From NCBI GenBank assembly GCA_041552135.1, contig JBFELL010000053.1, positions 1 to 15,948 of the forward strand: DNA of 15,948 nucleotides, written 5' to 3'. Under the pieces are notes generated by a model that did no database searches, had not been told where the DNA came from, and worked only from the letters and a program-made list of their open reading frames with translations. The DNA is from SZUA-186 sp041552135 (GTDB lineage Bacteria > Pseudomonadota > Gammaproteobacteria > UBA9214). Position numbers and translations under genes: made by a program. Shown here one piece after another: positions 1 through 4,618 of this stretch (position 1 is its first letter; every line of letters starts with the position of its first letter).

Positions 1-1007
1 CGCAGCGACTCGAGCCGCAGCCGTCGTGGCAGGCGAACAAACAGCGACCGGGCGGACCTGACCTGGCCGAGGTGCGCGGCCAGCAGCAGGCCCGACGCGC
101 CCTGGAAATCGCTGCGGCCGGCGGCCATTCCCTGCTGATGATCGGCCCGCCCGGCACCGGCAAGTCGCTGCTGGCCGGCCGCCTGCCCGGCATCCTGCCG
201 CCGCTAGAGGATACGGAGGCGCTGGAGGTTGCCGCCATCGGCTCTGTCTGCGGTGCGCCGGTTGACCTGGCTCGCTGGCGGCAGCGGCCGTTCCGCGCAC
301 CGCACCACACGGCCTCGGCTGTGGCGCTTGTCGGCGGCGGCTCCAACCCGCGCCCGGGCGAGATCTCGCTGGCACACCACGGCGTGCTGTTTCTTGATGA
401 ACTGCCGGAGTTCGAGCGCCGGGTACTGGAGGTGTTGCGCGAACCGCTCGAGACCGGCCGCATCATGATCTCGCGCGCGGCCCGGCAGACGGAATACCCG
501 GCCCGCTTCCAGCTGGTGGCCGCCATGAACCCCTGCCCCTGCGGCTATCTGGGTGACACCCCGGGGCGCTGCCACTGCACGGCCGACCAGGTGGCACGCT
601 ATCGGCAGAAACTCTCGGGACCGCTGCTGGACCGCATCGACATGCATGTCGAGGTACCGCGACTGCCGTTCCGCGACCTGGAGGGACCATCGGGCGAGAC
701 AAGCTCAGCTGTCCGGGAACGCGTCGTGCAGGCGCGACAGCGGCAACTGGCCCGTGGCGACATCAACAGCCGGCTGGCCAGTGCCCAGCTGGACCGGCAC
801 TGCAGCCTGCACCCGGCAGACCGGCGCCTGCTGGAGCAATCCATGGAGAGGCTGCACCTGTCGGCGCGTGCCTGGCACCGGATCCTGAAACTCGCGCGAA
901 CCATCGCCGACCTTGAGGGTGCCGGTGGCATCGAAACGCTGCACCTGGCCGAGGCCATCAACTACCGCTGCCTGGACAGAAGCCCCAACCACCCGGCAGT
1001 CAAATGA
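1..1007 (+). CDS. comM: ComM/YifB-family Mg-chelatase-like AAA+ ATPase, C-terminal part (5' end outside window)
   Basis: The open frame runs in from the left edge (first full codon at base 3) and ends with TGA at 1005-1007, giving about 334 visible residues. A GTG at 72 could be mistaken for a start. The residues before it (PDLAEVRGQQQA) belong to the family's conserved run into the ATPase domain, so the gene is truncated by the window. Visible motifs are Walker A GPPGTGKS, Walker B GVLFLDELPEF, a sensor-like stretch AAMNPCPCG followed by a Cys-rich segment (CPCG to CHC), and the C-terminal Mg-chelatase-like region ending in an ETLHLAEAINYR-type helix. Family members are about 500 residues. 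In naturally competent gammaproteobacteria ComM is a hexameric helicase that promotes branch migration during integration of transformed DNA. Competence itself is not shown here, since the family is also widespread in non-competent species. The gene converges on the TAXI-like gene with 98 bp between stops. Confidence 0.93.
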   Translation, partial: QRLEPQPSWQANKQRPGGPDLAEVRGQQQARRALEIAAAGGHSLLMIGPPGTGKSLLAGRLPGILPPLEDTEALEVAAIGSVCGAPVDLARWRQRPFRAPHHTASAVALVGGGSNPRPGEISLAHHGVLFLDELPEFERRVLEVLREPLETGRIMISRAARQTEYPARFQLVAAMNPCPCGYLGDTPGRCHCTADQVARYRQKLSGPLLDRIDMHVEVPRLPFRDLEGPSGETSSAVRERVVQARQRQLARGDINSRLASAQLDRHCSLHPADRRLLEQSMERLHLSARAWHRILKLARTIADLEGAGGIETLHLAEAINYRCLDRSPNHPAVK

Positions 1008-1105
1008 CACCTCACGTCGTGTCTGACGGGTGTATTCCGTTCACCTGTGGGAACAGTTCGTTTTCATGACACGAAAAACTGCCAACGAGATGTTCCTGAA
1101 GATGA

Positions 1106-1993
1106 TCAACCTTCTTCTGAGTAAACGCGCATCCACTGATAATCGATGATTCGCATTAGTCTGTCACGGTTATTGGGCGACAGTTTGCTCCTTGAGCCAA
1201 CCAGCAGACCGTTCACACAGATGGTTTGCACGCTGCGTTCAGTCTTCCAGCCACTGCGGATAAGCGGAACATCCAGCGGCGCATAGATTGGATCACCGTT
1301 TGGCAGTTTGCCTCTGAGATCTGCATTGTCAAAGCTGACAAGCTGGAAGCGGTCCGGGTTGCTTAATGCGCGCTGGAGTTCCGGGGAATGCACTTTGGGC
1401 CGATGCACCAACATAACGGCATCTACGATGTCCGGACTCTCGGCACCCATTTGGTCCATGGCTATCCGGGTATCCATGTATACCACTTCGGTGTTCCCAA
1501 GATCCGGATCAAGCTTACGCATGACCTCGAAAGTTATCGCGCTGCCGCTGTTCGCATCCTGGATAGCCAGTCGGTGCCCCGAGTCCGGTTTACTCAGGTC
1601 GGCATCACTACGCAGGCCGCTGTCTTTGTCTGCAATAACAAACACACACTCCTTGCCTATGGACTCGAAAATTTCGATATCTGCCTGCGAGCCGGGATGC
1701 GCGCCCAGAAATGCATGCAAGGCATCGCTCTGGGTAAGTGCCAGGGAAACCGGGCTATCTGGATCGGCAAGGCGTTCCAGATTCTCCATTGAACCAACAC
1801 TTTCCCTGACATCCACGGGAAGCTCGGACTCGAGCGCAACCGCCTGCAAGCGTGTTGCGATTCCCCAATAACCCAGGCCTTCGCGGCCTGCGCTGATTAC
1901 AAGTCCTGACTCGGCACCAGCGGATTCGTCGGCATATATCCCGGGCAAGGGTATAACGAGCAGCAGCGTTAACAGCATTTTCCGGAAGCGCAT
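1106..1993 (-). CDS. TAXI-family-like periplasmic solute-binding protein (orphan)
   Basis: Predicted 295 residues from ATG at 1993. The frame is open to 2050, but the internal start is preferred. It is preceded by a purine-rich SD-like stretch (AAGAAGAGA) and gives a clean signal peptide: MRFRK, a hydrophobic run LLTLLLVIPLPGI, then a likely cut after IYA. The mature N-terminus (GLVISAGREGLGYWGIATRL), the VRESVGSMENLERLA segment and LALTQSDALHAFL resemble the TAXI (TRAP-associated extracytoplasmic immunogenic) branch of NMT1-like binding proteins, whose hallmarks are a Gly-rich first strand, a T/S-G-S-x-E-N-L motif and a VQSD-like motif. No TRAP membrane genes (dctQ/dctM type) lie nearby, so the protein may serve a distant transporter or act as a sensor input. 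Ligand unknown. Family assignment is by motif resemblance only. Confidence 0.66.
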   Translation of the reverse strand: MRFRKMLLTLLLVIPLPGIYADESAGAESGLVISAGREGLGYWGIATRLQAVALESELPVDVRESVGSMENLERLADPDSPVSLALTQSDALHAFLGAHPGSQADIEIFESIGKECVFVIADKDSGLRSDADLSKPDSGHRLAIQDANSGSAITFEVMRKLDPDLGNTEVVYMDTRIAMDQMGAESPDIVDAVMLVHRPKVHSPELQRALSNPDRFQLVSFDNADLRGKLPNGDPIYAPLDVPLIRSGWKTERSVQTICVNGLLVGSRSKLSPNNRDRLMRIIDYQWMRVYSEEG

Positions 1994-2032
1994 GATTATT
2001 CTCTTCTTGCAGGCGACATATGGCATACGAAG

Positions 2033-2060
2033 AATGTGACGTGGCCACATTGTTATATCA
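2033..2060 (-). promoter_or_regulatory. Putative promoter -10 with adjacent inverted repeat, leader of TAXI-like gene
   Basis: On the minus strand a TATAAC hexamer (plus 2052-2057) lies about 58 bp before the ATG at 1993. Immediately downstream of it is a perfect 6-bp inverted repeat: AATGTG at 2033-2038 and CACATT at 2046-2051, spaced by 7 bp. A dyad at the expected transcription start is a typical repressor operator position. No convincing -35 box was found. No regulator gene adjoins it. Confidence 0.35.
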
Positions 2061-2133
2061 ACAGTATGCTATACGACTTCAGTACATTCCAGCCCCACAC
2101 ACCATAGCCCTGGGCATCCGTTTATGAGCGTGA

Positions 2134-2146
2134 TTGACGTCGTCAA
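2134..2146. promoter_or_regulatory. Perfect short palindrome TTGACG-T-CGTCAA
   Basis: A 6-bp perfect inverted repeat with a 1-bp centre lies in the intergenic region between the stop of the DUF3365 gene and the promoter of the TAXI-like gene. Each arm also reads as a -35-like hexamer, but no well-spaced -10 follows on either strand. It could be an operator or a chance palindrome. Confidence 0.25.
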
Positions 2147-2167
2147 ACGGGCAGTTATCTTGATTGC

Positions 2168-2220
2168 GAGAACAGGGGTCAGACCCCGGTTTTCTCCAAG
2201 TTTGCAGGAGAGAACAGGGG
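2168..2220. repeat. Compact repeat-like patch around GGGGTCAGACCCC
   Basis: Contains the palindrome GGGGTC-A-GACCCC (2175-2187), an 11-bp direct repeat GAGAACAGGGG (2168-2178 and 2210-2220), and a hairpin with arms GTTTTCTCC (2189-2197) and GGAGAGAAC (2207-2215), pairing over 9 bp with one G-T wobble. Similar GGGGTCAGACCCC strings are, from memory, dispersed in many proteobacterial genomes, sometimes near Y1-type (REP-associated) transposases. No such transposase is present here. The patch sits just beyond the stop of the DUF3365 gene (2242), so it could also act in mRNA 3'-end formation, although no U-tract follows the hairpin on that strand. Confidence 0.4.
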
Positions 2221-2241
2221 GCACACGAGGGGGGATTCAGA

Positions 2242-2820
2242 CTATTCCGGCTGTTCGGTCAGCGGCTGGGTAATGGTGAAGGCACCACGAATGTCACCCG
2301 GCTTGAAACCGCGCGCCTGATCCGCCGGGTACAGCTCCTTGAGCCGTGCATCGACATAGGGATCGATTTCGCTGCCGTGGCAGACCACGCACAGCTCCGC
2401 CGTCGGGATGGCCTTCATGTAGCGGAACACCGGCTCGCCGTCGACCTCCAGCGCCTCGTAGTACTCGATACCCGCCGGGTCTTCACCGGCGTGCTTGCGC
2501 CGCTCGAATTCCTGCAGCACCGCCTGCTCCCATATATCGGGGGCATTGTCCGGGTTGCGAACCTTGAGACTGGTGCGACCCACCGACCAGTCCTTGCGCA
2601 CACTGTAGGTGTTGGCAATGCCGGGTGCGGTCATGTTGCAGACGCTGATCGCGTTGACCGGCCCACCCTCCTGCATGCCTTTTCGCAGCTCGTCCTTCAG
2701 CGACTGCATGAATTCCTTCACCGTGGCGCGGCTGGCCGCCACCCGCTCGTCATACTCACCGGCCCGGGCATGCCCCGTAGCCAGCAGCAAGACACACATC
2801 ATTGCCAACAACTGTTTCAT
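2242..2820 (-). CDS. Secreted DUF3365/Tll0287-like haem-binding protein
   Basis: 192 residues, starting at ATG 2820 with CAGGG/AGGG just upstream. A signal peptide (MKQLLAMMCVLLLATGHARA) predicts export. The body has the pattern of DUF3365 (Tll0287-like) proteins: an N-terminal helical segment, a conserved SVCNMTAPGIA motif (Cys61), a SLKVRNPDNAPDIWEQ motif, and near the C-terminus CVVCHG (residues 144-149), a CXXCH covalent haem c site. In the cyanobacterial family member Tll0287 the haem iron is ligated by a Cys in the N-terminal motif and by the CXXCH His. Both residues are present here, so the same ligation is inferred. Family members are thought to act in redox or ligand sensing; the role here is unknown. 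It is a single gene, flanked by non-coding DNA on both sides. Part of the upstream region looks regulatory (sigma54-like and NtrC-like motifs). Confidence 0.82.
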   Translation of the reverse strand: MKQLLAMMCVLLLATGHARAGEYDERVAASRATVKEFMQSLKDELRKGMQEGGPVNAISVCNMTAPGIANTYSVRKDWSVGRTSLKVRNPDNAPDIWEQAVLQEFERRKHAGEDPAGIEYYEALEVDGEPVFRYMKAIPTAELCVVCHGSEIDPYVDARLKELYPADQARGFKPGDIRGAFTITQPLTEQPE

Positions 2821-2877
2821 CCCTATGCCCTGCGTTGAAAATTACGCTTGCCTGCGAGACTGCACCGTCCGCATCAT

Positions 2878-2893
2878 CCGGTCTGAAGACCGG
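2878..2893. promoter_or_regulatory. Perfect dyad CCGGTCT-GA-AGACCGG upstream of the DUF3365 gene
   Basis: A 7-bp perfect inverted repeat with a 2-bp centre, 58 bp upstream of the DUF3365 start codon. The tiny centre favours a protein-binding operator over an RNA hairpin, although in RNA the arms would pair around a TGAA-like loop. The regulator is unknown. Confidence 0.35.
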
Positions 2894-2925
2894 TCCCTGC
2901 GAGCTATGATCCCGCAACTGCCGCC

Positions 2926-2943
2926 GGCGGGCAATGACCCGCC
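2926..2943. other. Perfect GC hairpin GGCGGG / CCCGCC
   Basis: Arms at 2926-2931 and 2938-2943 with a 6-nt loop (CAATGA on the plus strand). Together with the dyad at 2878-2893 it would make the region downstream of the sigma54-like element a structured leader, or a small RNA, on the minus strand. No T-tract follows either arm. Confidence 0.35.
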
Positions 2944-2966
2944 TCAATCCGCATCATATCGGCTCA

Positions 2967-2985
2967 TAGGCACGCTTGTTGCCAA
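2967..2985. promoter_or_regulatory. Quasi-palindromic sigma54-like promoter element
   Basis: Plus strand reads TAGGCACGCTTGTTGCC (2967-2983), against the sigma54 consensus TTGGCACG-N4-TTGCW. GG (2969-2970) and GC (2981-2982) have the required 10-bp spacing. Because the core is nearly palindromic, the minus strand also reads TTGGCAACAAGCGTGCC with GG and GC correctly spaced, though it matches less well. The minus orientation faces the DUF3365 gene and has the NtrC-like site upstream at 3029-3045. The plus orientation faces mobB, about 300 bp away. This is a motif match only. Confidence 0.35.
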
Positions 2986-3028
2986 GTATCACATATCGAG
3001 GCCAAAACCGGTATTTTCCGCCCAAATT

Positions 3029-3045
3029 CGCACCAAACCAGTGCA
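3029..3045. promoter_or_regulatory. NtrC-like enhancer site
   Basis: The minus strand reads TGCACTGGTTTGGTGCG. This fits the enterobacterial NtrC consensus TGCACY-N5-GGTGCA at all defined positions except the last. It lies 44 bp from the sigma54-like element, upstream of it when read toward the DUF3365 gene, which is the usual architecture of Ntr-controlled promoters. No nitrogen-assimilation gene is visible in the window. Confidence 0.35.
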
Positions 3046-3099
3046 GTGACCATCCACAGGAAGCAATGTGACCCGGGAGGGTGCCATGACGAGCTGAAA

Positions 3100-3118
3100 C
3101 TTCGCCTGCAGGGCGAAG
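3100..3118. other. Perfect 7-bp hairpin in the region upstream of mobB
   Basis: Arms CTTCGCC (3100-3106) and GGCGAAG (3112-3118) around loop TGCAG. A second, mutually exclusive short pairing, AAGGT (3116-3120) with ACCTT (3125-3129), overlaps its 3' arm, so the segment could switch between two folds. I cannot match it to a riboswitch family from memory. Its position upstream of a cofactor gene makes a covariance-model search worthwhile. Confidence 0.3.
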
Positions 3119-3180
3119 GTATACACCTTTTCACAGCCAGGGCTCTTTACTGAAGCGCCTCGCCCGACCTTCCGATCGAT

Positions 3181-3210
3181 CGCCTGAAGGCGGGGGATTC
3201 ACAGATCCCC
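3181..3210. other. Tandem hairpins CGCCT/AGGCG and GGGGAT/ATCCCC
   Basis: Two adjacent perfect stems: CGCCT-GA-AGGCG (3181-3192) and GGGGAT (3193-3198) with ATCCCC (3205-3210) around a 6-nt loop. The first resembles the GCCTTCAGGC stem seen at right ends of some IS200/IS605-family elements, but no tnpA or tnpB coding sequence is present and the stem does not extend symmetrically. Could be an element-end relic, an attenuator or a terminator; no T-tract follows. Confidence 0.3.
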
Positions 3211-3282
3211 TGTCGAGGATGCCAAACCCGTGCCGTTGAATTCAAGGCCCCGGCCGGACTGTGGAGCAGGGTGCGGGGTTGC

Positions 3283-3300
3283 GGCTAAACTAGCCACATG
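3283..3300 (+). promoter_or_regulatory. mobB start region: hairpin GGCTA-AAC-TAGCC touching the ATG, no Shine-Dalgarno
   Basis: A perfect 5-bp stem (3283-3287 with 3291-3295) ends 2 nt before the mobB ATG at 3298, and no AGGAG-like sequence precedes it. TAAACT (3286-3291) inside the stem resembles a -10 box, which would give an essentially leaderless transcript. Either reading implies weak or unusual translation initiation for mobB. Confidence 0.3.
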
Positions 3301-3831
3301 GCATATACGAAACCGGTACTGGGATTCGCCGCCTTCAGCGGCACCGGCAAGACCACCCTGCTGAAACAGCTGATCCCCTCGCTCGAGGAACGGGGCATTC
3401 GCGTCGGCGTCATCAAGCACGCCCATCACAGCTTCGACATCGACCAGCCCGGCAAGGACAGCTATGAACTGCGCAAGTCCGGCGCCCGGCAGATGCTGGT
3501 GGCCTCGCGAAGGCGCTGGGCGCTGATGGCGGAAACCGTGGAGAATGACGAACCGCAACTGGATTATTTACTTGGCCGGCTGGACCCCGATGGCATCGAT
3601 CTGGTGCTGGTCGAGGGCTTCAAGCATGTACCGTTTCCTCGCATCGAGCTGCATCGCCCCTCGCTCGACTACCCGTTGCTGCATCCCGATGACCCCAGCA
3701 TCATTGCCGTGGCATCCGACACCCCGCTCGACACCGGCGGACTGGCATGGCTGGACCTGAACGATGTGGGGGCAATCGCAGAGTTCGTGGCAACATGGCT
3801 GCTGGAACATAAAGACCATTCCGGCAAGTGA
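3298..3831 (+). CDS. mobB: MobB, molybdopterin-guanine dinucleotide biosynthesis accessory GTPase
   Basis: 177 residues, full length for the family. Walker A is AFSGTGKTT (residues 12-20), followed by the MobB-typical VIKHAHHSFDIDQPGKDSY block (38-56), in which the His and the PGKDS motif are characteristic, and LVEGFKH (104-110), the family's Walker-B-like segment. MobB binds GTP and interacts with MobA and MoeA. It assists conversion of Mo- or W-molybdopterin to the bis-MGD form used by DMSO-reductase-family enzymes such as the formate dehydrogenase at the right of this window. It is useful but not essential in E. coli. mobA is not visible. The start is the only sensible ATG. It lacks an SD, as noted at the start-region entry. 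The gene converges on moaB across a REP-bearing spacer. Confidence 0.93.
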   Translation: MAYTKPVLGFAAFSGTGKTTLLKQLIPSLEERGIRVGVIKHAHHSFDIDQPGKDSYELRKSGARQMLVASRRRWALMAETVENDEPQLDYLLGRLDPDGIDLVLVEGFKHVPFPRIELHRPSLDYPLLHPDDPSIIAVASDTPLDTGGLAWLDLNDVGAIAEFVATWLLEHKDHSGK

Positions 3832-3878
3832 CGAGATGCCGGTTGCCACGCACAAGGACAGCCATTCGTGAAACGCCA

Positions 3879-3916
3879 TGTCGGATTACGGTGCCATGCA
3901 CCTAATCCGACCTACG
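3879..3916 (-). repeat. REP hairpin, unit 1 (GTAG type)
   Basis: Read on the minus strand it begins CGTAGGTCGGATTAGGTGC and folds back with GCACC, then TAATCCGAC, leaving a 3-nt loop (ATG) and one bulged G. The GTAG tetranucleotide at the foot of the stem is the hallmark of REPs mobilised by REP-associated tyrosine transposases (RAYTs). It differs from unit 2 by a compensatory A-T to G-C pair and in the loop. Confidence 0.82.
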
Positions 3917-3953
3917 ACACGTAGCCGCAGCCAGCTCAGGATGACCATCCAGC

Positions 3954-3991
3954 CGTAGGTCGGGTTAGGTGCGCAGCACCGTAACCCGACA
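3954..3991 (+). repeat. REP hairpin, unit 2 (GTAG type, inverted relative to unit 1)
   Basis: Plus strand CGTAGGTCGGGTTAGGTGC, loop GCA, then GCACC-G-TAACCCGAC. This is the best stem in the window (14 paired bases with a single bulge). It lies 37 bp from unit 1 in the opposite orientation, forming a BIME-like inverted pair. In the convergent mobB/moaB gap it could act as a two-way transcription end or mRNA stabiliser. Confidence 0.85.
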
Positions 3992-4006
3992 ACAATCGCA
4001 CGGCAT

Positions 4007-4042
4007 TGCCGGATTATGGCGTTCTGCCTGGTCCGGCCTACG
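4007..4042 (-). repeat. REP hairpin, unit 3 (degenerate copy)
   Basis: Minus strand begins CGTAGGCCGG and ends ATAATCCGGCA. The outer stem keeps pairing through a T-A to C-G change relative to units 1 and 2, but the central part has diverged and is 2 bp shorter. Orientation alternates again, as in a BIME cluster. Confidence 0.65.
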
Positions 4043-4071
4043 TCTCTGCCGAAGACAACAGGGAAGGCGTA

Positions 4072-4602
4072 TTACTTCTCCAGCACCCGTGGCATGAGTT
4101 CCACCAGGTTGCAGGGGCGGGTGCGGTAATCGAGCTGGTGGCCGATGAGCTTGCCCCAGCCGGTGCGGCAGGCGCCGGTGGAGTCGGGCAGGCAGAAGAT
4201 AAAGGTCGCGTTGGCAACACCGCCAACGGCACGCGACTGGATGGTGGAGGTATTGATCTCCTCGTAGCTGACGGCACGAAACACCTCGCCGAAACCGTCG
4301 ATCGGCTTGTCGAACAGGGCCGCCACGGCCTCCGGTGTGGTATCCCGGCCCGTGATGCCTGTGCCGCCGGTGGTGATGACCGCGTTGATCGTCTCATCGG
4401 CGATCCATTGCGAGACCACCGCGCGAATTTTGTAGATATCATCCGGCACGATGCGCTTGTCGGCCAGCGCATGGCCGGCTTCGGTGAGCAGTTTCACCAG
4501 TGTATTGCCGGACTTGTCGGTATCCTCCGTCCGGGTATCCGACACCGTCATGACGGCGATGTTCAGGGGTTTGAATTCACGTTCATTGGGGTTGCTGGAC
4601 AT
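4072..4602 (-). CDS. moaB: MoaB/Mog-family molybdopterin adenylyltransferase-like protein
   Basis: 176 residues, starting at ATG 4602 with AGGAG 7 nt upstream, 16 bp after the moeA stop, so translated from the same transcript. Motifs are AVMTVSDTR (16-24), TTGGTGITGRD (77-87, the molybdopterin-binding loop), and SRAVGG (123-128) followed by LPDSTGA (138-144). These belong to the MoaB branch of the MoaB/Mog superfamily. Mog activates molybdopterin by adenylylation before MoeA inserts the metal. E. coli MoaB lacks that activity, whereas a MoaB from the tungsten-using archaeon Pyrococcus furiosus has it. With moeA directly upstream and no mog visible, this copy plausibly supplies the adenylylation step, but that is inference. 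The short Lys-rich C-terminus (VLEK) is complete. Confidence 0.9.
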   Translation of the reverse strand: MSSNPNEREFKPLNIAVMTVSDTRTEDTDKSGNTLVKLLTEAGHALADKRIVPDDIYKIRAVVSQWIADETINAVITTGGTGITGRDTTPEAVAALFDKPIDGFGEVFRAVSYEEINTSTIQSRAVGGVANATFIFCLPDSTGACRTGWGKLIGHQLDYRTRPCNLVELMPRVLEK

Positions 4603-4618
4603 GTTGACTCCTGCAGTC

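Larger units (their letters stand above)
2821..3297. other. 477-bp divergent intergenic region, DUF3365 gene / mobB
   Basis: No convincing gene. From left to right it holds the dyad at 2878, the GC hairpin at 2926, the sigma54-like element at 2967, the NtrC-like site at 3029, the hairpin at 3100 and the tandem hairpins at 3181. One minus-strand frame is open from a TGA near 3200 to a TGA at 2989, with a GTG at 3126, but it has no Shine-Dalgarno sequence and no recognised family. The density of dyads is much higher than in the other gaps of this window. Confidence 0.6.

Noticed and set aside
72..74. GTG as start of the ComM-like gene
   Set aside because: The frame is open to the left edge and the preceding residues match the conserved region before the ATPase domain.
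1008..1105. Terminator between the ComM-like and TAXI-like genes
   Set aside because: Only weak stems (TTTTC/GAAAA, GAAGA/TCTTC) without a T-tract, so not listed as a feature.
2164..2838. 224-codon plus-strand open frame
   Set aside because: Antisense to the DUF3365 gene, which has a signal peptide, a CXXCH motif and a ribosome binding site.
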